In this document: positions 7,518 through 16,172 of the stretch, one piece after another
Layout: each line of letters opens with the position of its first letter
How positions within the stretch are numbered: position 1 is the stretch's first letter
Assembly (NCBI GenBank): GCA_021841005.1
Contig: JAKBVZ010000035.1
Coordinates: 69,446 to 133,445, forward strand
Direction: 5' to 3'
DNA from: Actinomycetes bacterium
Lineage (GTDB): Bacteria > Actinomycetota > Acidimicrobiia > Acidimicrobiales > JAMCPL01
Length of the DNA stretch: 64,000 nucleotides
Notes under the pieces: generated by a model
Told to the model about the DNA's origin: nothing
Seen by the model: only the letters and a program-made list of their open reading frames with translations
Databases searched by the model: none
Program-made: the position numbers and the translations under genes

Positions 7518-8294
7518 ATGGAGAAAAATATGGTCAGTGGCGAGACTGCAGGTAGTCGGGCAAGCACCACGCATACAACAGACATCCAGGCTTACGATGC
7601 AATCCTAGCCCATCACCGTGCGCTCGTGGATGGCGTGACGCGACGGGTGGAGATGCTTGCCAAGACTGTTGCTGCTGACGGTAATTTCCAGCCAGTGGCG
7701 GCGGAACTCATCGCGTACCTGACTAGTGATGTATCACCACACGCATCTGCAGAAGAGCGCACTTTATACCAGGCCGCGGAGACGGTGGCCGGCCTGGATG
7801 GGACCGTATCCGAGATGACTGAAGAACATTGTCTGCTGGCCAATTACATCGAGCAGCTCACCCATGCCTCGAACGGGGAGACCTCCGTCGTCCATGCGTC
7901 CAACATCAATTCGCTGTTCAGCATGCATGTAGACAAGGAGAATGATGAGTTGCTGCCGATCTTGCGGGACAGCAAGAAGGTGGACTTGGCAGGTCTGTTG
8001 CATCAGATGCATCACCTTATGGAAACCGCCGACACCAATGGTGACCTGCAACAGGATCGTGAATTGGATGTCCGCAACCTCGTTCCGGCAACACGCCATG
8101 AGACGATATTTGCAGAATACAACGCCCTCTCACCAGGAGAGAGCTTTATCCTGATCAACGATCATGATCCCAAGCCGTTGTACTACCAGTTCGAGGCAGA
8201 GCACGCCGGGAACTATACCTGGGACTACCTGGAAACTGGGCCAAAAGTATGGCGGGTAAGGATTGGCGCTACCGGCGAGATCCGCCCTCGCTAA
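7518..8294 (+). CDS. Hemerythrin-domain protein with C-terminal DUF2249
   Basis: The 258-residue soluble protein has two domains. Residues about 25-165 form a hemerythrin-like four-helix bundle with the expected His/Glu ligands: ILAHHRALVDGV, DVSPHASAEERTLY, MTEEHCLLANYI and NSLFSMHVDKENDELLPIL. Residues about 180-258 are a DUF2249 domain (LDVRNLVPATRHETIFAEY through FEAEHAGNYTWDYLETGP). The fusion resembles proteins of di-iron oxygen or nitric-oxide handling found next to denitrification and anaerobic genes. An AAGGAAG ribosome site precedes the ATG at 7518. It is monocistronic, behind a strong promoter with a palindromic operator, so it is probably inducible. Ligand and partner are unknown. 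Confidence 0.85.
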   Translation: MEKNMVSGETAGSRASTTHTTDIQAYDAILAHHRALVDGVTRRVEMLAKTVAADGNFQPVAAELIAYLTSDVSPHASAEERTLYQAAETVAGLDGTVSEMTEEHCLLANYIEQLTHASNGETSVVHASNINSLFSMHVDKENDELLPILRDSKKVDLAGLLHQMHHLMETADTNGDLQQDRELDVRNLVPATRHETIFAEYNALSPGESFILINDHDPKPLYYQFEAEHAGNYTWDYLETGPKVWRVRIGATGEIRPR

Positions 8295-8353
8295 CGGTTA
8301 CTCGGATACCGTCCGGCGGGATTACCGCTCAGAAACGCCAACTCATAAAAGCT

Positions 8354-9895
8354 TCAGCGTTCATCGCAGCGGATCATGGTCGCAATGCTTTCCAGCTTGG
8401 CCTCTATCTCCCTCGCCTCGTTGCGAGGATCTGAGGACTTCACCAATCCTGCTCCTGCCTGGAATTGTACCGTACTGCCGGTGATGGTGGCGGTCCTGAT
8501 ATTGAGCACGAAACACCCGTTGCCGTCTTGAGCTATCCATCCCGTAATACCGGCGTAAGGGCCACGGTCATCCTTTTCGAGGGCAGCTATGGTTTCCAAT
8601 GCGAGTTTGCGTGGCACACCCGCCACGGCTGGTGTCGGGTGAAGTTCCTGCAGCAGTTTCAAGGTGGTGCTGGGGACATCAAGTTCTGGAAGAAGCTGTC
8701 CTGATACGGGAGACTGCAGGTGGATCACCGATGATAGCCGTAGTATTTCAGGCTCTGGTGGTGCGTGGACGCTGCGGCAGAAGCGATTGAATGCCGACAC
8801 CACCTCGTCTACGGTGATCTTGTGTTCCAAGCGGTCTTTTGCCGATTTGAAGAGGATGGTTTCGAGGCTCTCATCAGGACTTTCATGTTGGGGTGTATCG
8901 AGAGACGTAGCGTAAGGTGCATTTTTATGGATTGCCATGCGTGGCGCGATAGTGCCGGCGATCGGCAGCGATTCCACCGTACTCTTCCAGCGGGACAGGA
9001 TAAGTTCCGGCGTAATCCCGACAAATGCGCTTTCGGGGGTGATGTGGGCAAGCAACCAACCGGCAGGCTCATGGGTTCTCATGGTTACGAGGACGTCGAA
9101 TGGCGGTAAAGGTACCGGTGTGGCGATGGACCGCTTCCATGACAGGACCACTTTACTGAGGGGTCCGTTCTCCAGCATCTTGATGGCGCGCGAAAGCATA
9201 TCTTCGAGGTCGATACGTTCCACGGGGGGAAGAGCGCCGGCATGGTGGGTGGAATTGGGTGCTTCTGCAGGGACATGCGCAGCGCCGGCTGTGCCGGCCG
9301 TGTTCGCAAGGAACATGGCAGTGCCGGAGGTGGCATTAGCCGATACCGGTGCACCAGATGCCTGCACAACGGGTATGGGTATGCCATATGACGGTACATA
9401 CGACATAAGTTCCTGCACTGCTTCGGCCGGGGAAGGCAACGCTTGGTCTTCTCTTACCGTAATCGTTCCCTTGACGGTACCGTCAGGATACTTGGCATAC
9501 ATCAGCCTGGGTACTTCTAACATTTCCTGGCCGGACGGTTCGAAGCTCGTACTCAGGAATGCAAACGGTTGGGTGGCGTCAGTATCCCGCCGACCGGTAA
9601 GTTCGGTCAACGACAGCTGGCCACCGGTAACCTCACGGAGCGGGAGGGCGGCGACATTGCCTATGCCGGCAACTATAGGAACAGGGGGTGCTGGATTAGC
9701 GCAGGCTGCCGGTTGCGCGGGATGTTCCGTGGGATCGGGGTTTTCCAGCAGTACAGGAGATCCCGGTGGTACAGGAGATCCCGGTGGCGCCAGCAGGAAA
9801 CACGGTTTCCTGGTTCCTTGGATGCATACAGCGATGACCAGTGACCAGCTGTCCACTGGCGGGAGGCTGACGGTGACACGGCGCAACCTGATCAT
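8354..9895 (-). CDS. menF: Isochorismate synthase
   Basis: The C-terminal 260 residues are a chorismate-binding domain that converts chorismate to isochorismate, the first step of menaquinone synthesis. Visible motifs are LSKVVLSWKRSI, PESAFVGITPELILSR, VESLPIAGTIAPR, the EHKITVDEVV segment, HPTPAVAGVPRKLALETIAALE and GPYAGITGWIAQDGNGCFVLNIRTA. The N-terminal 200 residues are poorly conserved and Pro/Ala-rich, with a PPGSPV repeat encoded by two 18-bp copies at 9753-9788, making the protein 513 residues long (about 430 is usual). The next gene on the same strand upstream is the menaquinone methyltransferase, which supports menaquinone over siderophore or salicylate synthesis. Confidence 0.88.
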   Translation of the reverse strand: MIRLRRVTVSLPPVDSWSLVIAVCIQGTRKPCFLLAPPGSPVPPGSPVLLENPDPTEHPAQPAACANPAPPVPIVAGIGNVAALPLREVTGGQLSLTELTGRRDTDATQPFAFLSTSFEPSGQEMLEVPRLMYAKYPDGTVKGTITVREDQALPSPAEAVQELMSYVPSYGIPIPVVQASGAPVSANATSGTAMFLANTAGTAGAAHVPAEAPNSTHHAGALPPVERIDLEDMLSRAIKMLENGPLSKVVLSWKRSIATPVPLPPFDVLVTMRTHEPAGWLLAHITPESAFVGITPELILSRWKSTVESLPIAGTIAPRMAIHKNAPYATSLDTPQHESPDESLETILFKSAKDRLEHKITVDEVVSAFNRFCRSVHAPPEPEILRLSSVIHLQSPVSGQLLPELDVPSTTLKLLQELHPTPAVAGVPRKLALETIAALEKDDRGPYAGITGWIAQDGNGCFVLNIRTATITGSTVQFQAGAGLVKSSDPRNEAREIEAKLESIATMIRCDER

Positions 9896-9970
9896 GCCGG
9901 CAAGAATGCGTTGTGGGTGACCAGCTGCAATAGATAACTACACGAATAGCTGCACAATCCGGACATCCGA

Positions 9971-10780
9971 TCAGAGCGTAGACGACCTAGTGGCTGAGTA
10001 TATCTGTGCAATGCCTCCGGTCAGCAGTCGATGGTTGACACACGAGAATCCTGAGGTTCCCATCAGGCGTGCCATCTCGGATGGGCTCGGCAGGTACTGT
10101 ACTGATCTTGGCAGGTAGGAGTAGGCGTCTTTGTCGGACAGTAGGGAGCCTATGAGAGGGGCGCCTTTCTCGAACCATATCCGTGCACCGAGTCCCATGA
10201 TACCATGCGGTTCGGATACATCCAGTAACGATATCCGTCCACCAGGACGGACTATCCTGGCCAGTTCGGATAGTATGGCTTGAAGGTCGGAGAAGTTGCG
10301 TATAGCAAATGCCGATATGGCTCCATCGAAGAGCCCTTCACTGAATGGTGTGGCCGACCCGTCAGCTTGGACGAGAGGCGCTTTGGCTTTCGATGCCTGA
10401 AGCATGCCCATGGAAAGATCCACTCCGATAGCTCGTATGCCGCGCTGTTCCAGCATCCTGGCGAGGTCGCCGGTTCCGGTGGCCAGGTCGAGTACCCGCG
10501 ACCCTGGGGGTAGTGCGAGCACTTTGATCGCACTGTGACGCCAGTGCACGTCAATGCCGAAGGTCATCAGGCGGTTGACGAGGTCATATCGTGGGGCTAT
10601 GGCATCGAACATATTTCTGACAACCGTTGTCTTCTGCCTTCCACGTGGAAGCACTGGACTGTGAATCCAGCTTCTCCAGTCGCTTGTCTCGGTTGGCTTG
10701 TTGTCGCTGTTGTTGCTGCTATCGGGCTGGCTGTTGGGTAGGTCCGTTCTCTCTCTGGGCATCCACATGATCAATACCAT
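9971..10780 (-). CDS. menG: Demethylmenaquinone methyltransferase (UbiE/MenG family)
   Basis: This SAM-dependent methyltransferase carries out the last step of menaquinone synthesis. It shows the UbiE/MenG signature: VVRNMFDAIAPRYDLVNRLM, the SAM-binding VLDLATGTGDLARML, ADGSATPFSEGLFDGAISAF, IRNFSDLQAILSELARIVRPGG, and the C-terminal YLPRSVQYLPSPSEMARLM. The start chosen (ATG at 10780) is preceded by AGGTG; the frame is open back to a GTG at 10825, but that leaves no room for a ribosome site. About 40 residues of Ser/Asn-rich sequence precede the conserved core. It sits 75 bp upstream of menF on the same strand and probably shares its transcript. Confidence 0.88.
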   Translation of the reverse strand: MVLIMWMPRERTDLPNSQPDSSNNSDNKPTETSDWRSWIHSPVLPRGRQKTTVVRNMFDAIAPRYDLVNRLMTFGIDVHWRHSAIKVLALPPGSRVLDLATGTGDLARMLEQRGIRAIGVDLSMGMLQASKAKAPLVQADGSATPFSEGLFDGAISAFAIRNFSDLQAILSELARIVRPGGRISLLDVSEPHGIMGLGARIWFEKGAPLIGSLLSDKDAYSYLPRSVQYLPSPSEMARLMGTSGFSCVNHRLLTGGIAQIYSATRSSTL

Positions 10781-10840
10781 ATACGCACCTGCGGCGTGTC
10801 CAGTCAATTCCTGAGATGCTGACACCTCCAGCTGGTAACA

Positions 10841-11224
10841 ATGTGTAAGACTGGTTGCATGTTGGAGAGACGCTGGTTCGACGCATCGCAGCCCCAGACC
10901 CTTCAGATAGCGGTCATACTCGAATATCTGAATGCTGGACTTGCATTATTGTTCCTGTTGCTCGGCATGTATCCGATAATTACCGCAATTACCGCACTGT
11001 TCATGATTGCGGAAGGAGTGGGTGCCAACGGTGTAGCCAATGAGCAACGTTGGGGTTACAACTTGTCGGTGGGGAGCTCTGTAGGATACCTTGCACTGAC
11101 CGTGGTGCTGGCTGTTGCTTTTGGAGGTATTCCTCCCATCCTGACCATCATTCTGTCGGTTGCCCTGGTGGCACTCTTGCTGCATCCAATGTCCAAGAGC
11201 TACCAGAAGATCTATTTCCACTGA
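10841..11224 (+). CDS. Small integral membrane protein
   Basis: The 127-residue protein has four predicted membrane helices (about residues 22-42, 45-62, 78-98 and 99-116) joined by very short loops, and a basic C-terminal tail (KSYQKIYFH). I recognise no family. Its stop codon shares one base with the ATG of miaB (TGATG), so the two are translationally coupled. The coupling probably reflects operon packing more than a shared pathway. The start could also be the ATG at 10859. Confidence 0.65.
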   Translation: MCKTGCMLERRWFDASQPQTLQIAVILEYLNAGLALLFLLLGMYPIITAITALFMIAEGVGANGVANEQRWGYNLSVGSSVGYLALTVVLAVAFGGIPPILTIILSVALVALLLHPMSKSYQKIYFH

Positions 11225-12768
11225 TGGATTCATCTGCACATCCGGCTTCCGGCTATTACTTGAAAAGCTTCGGTTGCCAGATGAACGATCACGATACCCT
11301 GCGTGTTGCGGGGCTGTTCGAGTCCTCGGGCATGCATCATGTCCAGGATCCCTCGGCTGCAGATGTGGTATTCGTCAATACCTGCTGCATCAGGGAGAAT
11401 GCCGACAACAAGCTATACGGATTTCTAGGACAGCTCAAGGCTTTGCGGGCGGAGCGTCCGTCCATGCGCATCGTGGTGGGTGGATGCCTGGCCCAGCGGG
11501 AGGGACAACGGCTCCTGGAGCGCGCACCATTTGTCGATGTTGTGGTTGGGACCTACAACTTGGCGAGGATACCGGCGTTGCTCGAAAGTGCAAGCCGCTC
11601 CGGGCAGGGCGTGTTCGAGATACCTCAATCTCGATATGATGCCGAAGCGATCATGGATGTAGCGGGCGGGAGCTATGCCTGGAGTTTGCCCATGATGCAG
11701 GACACTCCCTGGTCGGCTTATGTGAGCATCCAGAGCGGGTGTGACAACTCCTGCACTTTCTGCACGGTACCGATGGTCAGGGGGTCTGAGTCGTCAAGGC
11801 CGATGAGGGATATCATAGATGAAGTTGCCGTGCTCGCCGGCAGGGGAGTGAGCGAGGTGACCCTGCTTGGCCAGAACGTCAATTCCTATGGTAGGGACAT
11901 TACACGGCGTAGCCCGCTCTTCGCGCCTCTTCTCCGGGAGGTCGGGGCGGTGGATGGGATAAGGAGGATACGGTTTACCAGCCCGCATCCCAAGGATCTG
12001 CGCCCTGATATTCTCCAGGCCATGGCGGAGGTGGACGCCGTATGTGAACAACTTCACCTTCCACTGCAATCCGGCAGTGACAGGGTGCTGTCCCGGATGC
12101 ATCGGGGTTACAACGCAGAGCGGTATCTTGCAAGGTTGTCAATGGCTCGTGAAGTCGTTCCGGACCTAGCCGTCACCACGGATATCATAGTGGGATTTCC
12201 CGGTGAGACCGAGGATGATTTCGAGGATACCCTCGAGGTCGTAGCTCGATGCAGCTATGATGCCGCCTACACGTTCGAGTTCTCTCCGCGACCGGGGACG
12301 AGGGCTGCGGACATGACGGAGCAGTTTGTGGATGCCGAAGAGATCAAGTCCAGATTCAGCCGCCTCGTAGATCTAGTGGAGCGTTGTGCTTACGAGCGCA
12401 ATCAGGCGAGGATCGGAAAGGTCGAGGAGGTGCTTGTGGAGGGGATATCGAAAAGAGACCCATCAGTCCTGACCGGTAGGACCCGCCAGGGAAAGCTGGT
12501 TCATTTCACCACAGAAACCATGCGCGATGCGGCCGAGATGCCGGGGCATCATGCCACTGCACAGCACGTATCGGGCCAGCACGCATCGGGGCAGTACGTG
12601 ATGGTGAGGATTACTGGTGCCGGTCCACACCACCTGAAGGGTGATTTGGATGTGGCACAGCCTGTATCGTACAATCAGTCCGATCGGCGCATACTGCCGG
12701 CTGAGCCGGCCGGGCGAAGACAGCGAATACCTATCAGAGTATTTGCAGGAAAGACTGCCGCCTCTTAA
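11224..12768 (+). CDS. miaB: tRNA-2-methylthio-N6-dimethylallyladenosine synthase
   Basis: MiaB is a radical-SAM methylthiotransferase that adds the 2-methylthio group to i6A37 of tRNA. The N-terminal UPF0004 domain supplies three cluster cysteines (LKSFGCQMNDHD, NTCCIRENAD, VVGGCLAQREG). The radical-SAM CxxxCxxC motif is in SGCDNSCTFCTVPMVRGSE. Later motifs include EVTLLGQNVNSYG, LHLPLQSGSDRVLSRMHRGY, TTDIIVGFPGETEDDFE and YTFEFSPRPGTRAA. A TRAM domain closes the protein and is interrupted near residues 440-460 by a His/Gln/Ser-rich repeat (ATAQHVSGQHASGQ). The start at ATG 11224 is set by the one-base overlap with the upstream stop and by the conserved YYLKSFGCQMN beginning soon after. miaA, which makes its substrate, follows directly. 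Confidence 0.94.
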   Translation: MDSSAHPASGYYLKSFGCQMNDHDTLRVAGLFESSGMHHVQDPSAADVVFVNTCCIRENADNKLYGFLGQLKALRAERPSMRIVVGGCLAQREGQRLLERAPFVDVVVGTYNLARIPALLESASRSGQGVFEIPQSRYDAEAIMDVAGGSYAWSLPMMQDTPWSAYVSIQSGCDNSCTFCTVPMVRGSESSRPMRDIIDEVAVLAGRGVSEVTLLGQNVNSYGRDITRRSPLFAPLLREVGAVDGIRRIRFTSPHPKDLRPDILQAMAEVDAVCEQLHLPLQSGSDRVLSRMHRGYNAERYLARLSMAREVVPDLAVTTDIIVGFPGETEDDFEDTLEVVARCSYDAAYTFEFSPRPGTRAADMTEQFVDAEEIKSRFSRLVDLVERCAYERNQARIGKVEEVLVEGISKRDPSVLTGRTRQGKLVHFTTETMRDAAEMPGHHATAQHVSGQHASGQYVMVRITGAGPHHLKGDLDVAQPVSYNQSDRRILPAEPAGRRQRIPIRVFAGKTAAS

Positions 12769-12857
12769 CGTTTGGCATGCAGAGCGAGGGCGATTGCTTG
12801 ACCCGTGGGCGAGCCACAAGCCCGGTACTTCAGGGCCGGGAGGAGATAAAAGCTGGA

Positions 12858-13811
12858 GTGGACACTAAAGGGAAGCTAGCTCCTCACCTGGTACTGGTTG
12901 GGCCGACCGCCTCGGGCAAGTCGCGGCTGGCTCATGCCCTTGCCCTGTGTGCATCGCCATCCATGCCGGGAGCTGAGATCATTTCGATCGATTCGATGAG
13001 CGTCTACCGTCATATGGATATAGCCACCGCCAAACCATCGCTACATGCTCGTCGTGAGGTTACATACCACATGATCGACGTAGCTGATCCTGACGAAGAA
13101 TACACCGTGTCTCGCTATCAGCTGGAGGCCATGGAAGCATTGCAGTCCATCGAGTTACGAGGGAAGAGGGCGATCCTGGTCGGTGGCACTGGCCTTTATC
13201 TGAGGGCATTGACCGATGGATTGACCATACCCCCGAGATGGCCACAGGTTGCCCGAGACTTGGAGAGGGAGATTGAGGAGCAGGATGGCCTGGAGCGCAT
13301 GTATGCAAGACTTACCGACATGGATCCTCGTGCGGCTGCAAAGATAGGCCCAGGCAACAAGCGGCGCATCATCAGGGCACTCGAGGTGACCATTGGGTCA
13401 GGACGTCCATTCTCATCCTACGGTCCAGGCCTGGAGAGCTATCCTGCCAATAGTCGGTTCCTGGTCACAGGCATTCCACTCGAGAGGGACGGCTATGCGA
13501 CCGCTATCGCCGACCGTTTCCGAGGCTGGATGGATGCAGGTTTGCTCGACGAAGTCCGGACACTGCTGGATTGGCCGCGGGGCCTTTCGAAGACGGCCAG
13601 GCAGGCTCTTGGTTACAAGGAACTGATCTCGCACATAGAAGATGGTGTTCCGCTCGATGATGCGGTGGAACATGCCCTTTCCAGAACCAGGGAGTTCGCC
13701 AGAAGGCAGTGGAGATGGTTCCGGCGAGACCCAAGGATCCATTGGTTGGATACCGGGGACGATCTCCTGGCGCAACTACGGGTTATATGGGACTCTAGTT
13801 ACCTGAGTTGA
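12858..13811 (+). CDS. miaA: tRNA dimethylallyltransferase
   Basis: MiaA transfers dimethylallyl to A37 of tRNA, the step before MiaB. Seen motifs: the P-loop LVLVGPTASGKSRLA, IISIDSMSVYRHMDIATAKPS, YHMIDVADPDEEYTVSRYQ, LVGGTGLYLRALTDGL, NKRRIIRALEVTIGSG, the ARQALGYKELISHIEDG segment and RTREFARRQWRWFRRD. I prefer the GTG at 12858 as start: a GGGAGGAG ribosome site lies 12 bp before it, and the 27 codons upstream (an ATG at 12777) are unconserved with no ribosome site. The last 17 codons and the stop fall inside a 73-bp tandem repeat, so the C-terminus is copied in the DNA beyond the stop. Confidence 0.92.
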   Translation: MDTKGKLAPHLVLVGPTASGKSRLAHALALCASPSMPGAEIISIDSMSVYRHMDIATAKPSLHARREVTYHMIDVADPDEEYTVSRYQLEAMEALQSIELRGKRAILVGGTGLYLRALTDGLTIPPRWPQVARDLEREIEEQDGLERMYARLTDMDPRAAAKIGPGNKRRIIRALEVTIGSGRPFSSYGPGLESYPANSRFLVTGIPLERDGYATAIADRFRGWMDAGLLDEVRTLLDWPRGLSKTARQALGYKELISHIEDGVPLDDAVEHALSRTREFARRQWRWFRRDPRIHWLDTGDDLLAQLRVIWDSSYLS

Positions 13812-13943
13812 GGTTTGCAGCGGTGCTGCCGACGATCTCCTGGCGCAACTACGGGTTATATGGGACGGTAGTTACCTGAGTTGAGGTTTGCAGCGGTGCT
13901 GCCGACGATCTCCTGGCGCAACTACGGGTTATATGGGACGGTA
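13758..13943. repeat. 73-bp tandem duplication over the 3' end of miaA
   Basis: A 73-bp unit starting GACGATCTCCTGGCGCAACT begins at 13758, 13831 and 13904 (the third copy is partial, to about 13943). Copy 1 holds the final codons and stop of miaA, and copies 2 and 3 fill the gap to dapF. Copies 1 and 2 differ at only two adjacent bases, which implies a recent slippage or unequal-crossover event. Confidence 0.95.
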
Positions 13944-13971
13944 TTTGATAGAATAGAGATCAGATGCAGGA

Positions 13972-15084
13972 ATGAATGATGACGGAAGCGCAAGGTATAT
14001 CAAGCTGGCCAAGCACGAGGGCGACGGCAATGATTTCCTTGTGTGCATAGACCTCGACGACGATGTCCATCTTGATCGTCGAACGATAGCCTGGCTATGC
14101 GATAGGAGATGGGGCATAGGAGCCGACGGCTTCATCAGGGTACTGCGGGCAGGCGGCGCACATGCGTATATGGAGCTGACCAACGCCGACGGCACTAGGG
14201 CTGAGATGAGCGGCAACGGTATACGCTGCCTGGTGCAATCACTGTATCTGTCTGGAGACTATGGTGAGGTTATATCGAAGGACGATATGAGTGTCTTTGC
14301 TGGTCCTTCTCCGGCTGGCCATTCCGCTACTGGTCCTTCTCCCGCTGCTCTTCCAGCTGGGATGCCTGTGGTTACGGAAGACTCATCTGAAGCTTCTGCG
14401 GTATACAGGATCGCAACCGATGCAGGAATGAGAGATGTAAACTACTTTGCCGGAGACAATGCCTGGCTGGGTTATGCATCGGTCGGCATGGGCGATGTAG
14501 TTGCCAGCGAAGAGTTGCCTATTGACAGGGCGGTGCTTGCCAAGTTGACTGATCGTATAGCTTTCTGGGTGGATGTGGGCAACCCGCATCTGGTCCTTTT
14601 CGGTGGGGAGGCGGGGGATGGAGAGCTGGAGAGGGTTGCACCCCAGGTGGCCGCCCTGGTCAGAGGGGGCACCAATGTGGAGCTCTGCTGGCCGGTGGTT
14701 GCCAGGAGGCATGGTGATGATACTTATGCCAGTACAGGTGATCTCAGTACAGGATATGCCAGTACAGGGTATGGCGGAGCTTATGGTTATGCTGTTTACG
14801 AGAGGGGTGTAGGTCCTACGCTGTCATGCGGGACCGGCGCGGTGGCTGCCGGGGCGGCAGTGAAATACATGCGGGAACATCCTGAGCTATACGGTTCTGG
14901 AACTGACGTTTACCATGGGCACGGAGACATAGCTATTACACTTACCAGTGCGGGCGGTCCGCTGGAGGTGAGGTTCAGGGGCAACTCCGCCACGCTCACC
15001 GGACCGGTGAGTAAGGTAGCCGATATATTTGTTGACTCTGGCAGGGTGGCCGGATCCGGAGCGCCGGTCATGGGTTTCTCTTGA
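13972..15084 (+). CDS. dapF: Diaminopimelate epimerase with repeat insertions
   Basis: DapF interconverts LL- and meso-diaminopimelate for lysine and peptidoglycan synthesis. The fold is clear: KHEGDGNDFLVCIDLDD, RRWGIGADGFIRV, MELTNADGTRAEMSGNGIRC, FWVDVGNPHLVLFGGE, YERGVGPTLSCGTGAVAAGA and the C-terminal GGPLEVRFRGNSATLTGP. The protein is 370 residues, where 270-300 is usual. Two Ser/Ala/Pro/Thr-rich insertions account for this: about residues 109-140 (AGPSPAGHSATGPSPAALPAG) and about 250-270 (YASTGDLSTGYASTGYGG), both encoded by short tandem repeats. The second catalytic Cys (SCGTG) is present. The first, normally in MCGNG, reads MSGNG (Ser80), with a Cys five residues on. The start ATG at 13972 is preceded by GCAGGA. 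Confidence 0.9.
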   Translation: MNDDGSARYIKLAKHEGDGNDFLVCIDLDDDVHLDRRTIAWLCDRRWGIGADGFIRVLRAGGAHAYMELTNADGTRAEMSGNGIRCLVQSLYLSGDYGEVISKDDMSVFAGPSPAGHSATGPSPAALPAGMPVVTEDSSEASAVYRIATDAGMRDVNYFAGDNAWLGYASVGMGDVVASEELPIDRAVLAKLTDRIAFWVDVGNPHLVLFGGEAGDGELERVAPQVAALVRGGTNVELCWPVVARRHGDDTYASTGDLSTGYASTGYGGAYGYAVYERGVGPTLSCGTGAVAAGAAVKYMREHPELYGSGTDVYHGHGDIAITLTSAGGPLEVRFRGNSATLTGPVSKVADIFVDSGRVAGSGAPVMGFS

Positions 15085-16172
15085 GCCTGATCGAACGGTC
15101 AATCAGGGAGAAGATCATCCTGGTTGGCGTGGAGTTCCCCCTATCTACTCGCGGGGAAGTCGAGGACAGTCTAGATGAGTTGGCTCTCTTGGTAGATACT
15201 GCGGGTGCAGATGTCGTTGGGAAGATGATACAGCGAAGGGAACACCCTGATCCTGCAACGTACATAGGGAGGGGAAAGCTGCTTGATCTGTTGGACGCAT
15301 CGGAGGATCTCGATGTCGATACGGTGGTTTTCGACGCGGAACTCACTCCTGCTCAGCAATGGAACCTCGAAAAGGTCTTGAAAAGGAGCGCTATAGATCG
15401 TTCGGCGGTCATCCTGGACATATTTGCCCAGAATGCCAGAAGCCGCGAGGGAAAGATCCAGGTGGAGCTGGCACAGTTGCGTTATAGGTTGCCTCGCTTG
15501 CGAGGGAAAGGCGTCACGTTGTCCCAGCAGGCAGGAGGCATAGGAACTAGGGGACCAGGCGAGACCCGTTTGGAGGTTGACAGGCGGCGCCTGCTTGCCA
15601 GGATATCAAGGCTGGAGAGGGAACTTCACAGGCTGGATGGCACGCGTCACAACCAGCGCAGGTTGCGGCACAGGTCTAATCAGTACATGGTCACTCTTGT
15701 CGGATATACCAACTCCGGTAAGTCCACCCTGTTGAACAAGCTGACCGGCGCCGGCACAGTGGTGGAGGATAGGCTGTTCTCCACTTTGGACCCTCGTACG
15801 AGAAGGCTCGAACTGCCGGGTGGCCGCGCTGTACTGCTCTCGGACACGGTGGGGTTTGTTCGCAAGCTTCCCCACCAGCTTGTGGAGGCTTTCAGCTCCA
15901 CACTGGAAATTGCCACCGAAGCGGACCTGCTGGTCCATGTAGTGGACGGAGCTTCAGGTGATTCGGGCACGCGTATAGCAGTAGTTAGAAAGGTGCTGGC
16001 GGAGATAGGTGCCGGGGACATTCCAGAGCTGATGGTCATCAATAAGGTGGATCTCGATCCGGTTCGCGCCAGGGCAGTGTCCGGATTGTACGAGAACTCG
16101 GTCAGCGTATCTGCCCGTACCGGCGAGGGACTGGCTGGACTCGTGGAGAAGATTTATGCTGGTAGATTATGA
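15081..16172 (+). CDS. hflX: GTPase HflX (ribosome-associated)
   Basis: HflX is a ribosome-splitting and recycling GTPase. The N-terminal HflX domain shows YIGRGKLLDLLDA, VVFDAELTPAQQWNLEK, RSAVILDIFAQNARSREGKI and the glycine-rich GGIGTRGPGETRLEVDRR. The G domain has G1 GYTNSGKSTLLNKL, G3 LSDTVGFVRKLPHQLVEAF, G4 INKVD and G5 SVSAR. Its TTG start at 15081 overlaps the dapF stop by 4 bp (TTGA), so translation is coupled. At 363 residues it is somewhat shorter than the usual 400-430, mainly at both ends. Confidence 0.93.
   Translation: MSLIERSIREKIILVGVEFPLSTRGEVEDSLDELALLVDTAGADVVGKMIQRREHPDPATYIGRGKLLDLLDASEDLDVDTVVFDAELTPAQQWNLEKVLKRSAIDRSAVILDIFAQNARSREGKIQVELAQLRYRLPRLRGKGVTLSQQAGGIGTRGPGETRLEVDRRRLLARISRLERELHRLDGTRHNQRRLRHRSNQYMVTLVGYTNSGKSTLLNKLTGAGTVVEDRLFSTLDPRTRRLELPGGRAVLLSDTVGFVRKLPHQLVEAFSSTLEIATEADLLVHVVDGASGDSGTRIAVVRKVLAEIGAGDIPELMVINKVDLDPVRARAVSGLYENSVSVSARTGEGLAGLVEKIYAGRL

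Noticed and set aside
8937-9920. 327-codon plus-strand frame opposite menF
   Set aside because: It is a shadow of the GC-rich menF frame, with no domain or ribosome site; menF motifs on the minus strand are decisive.
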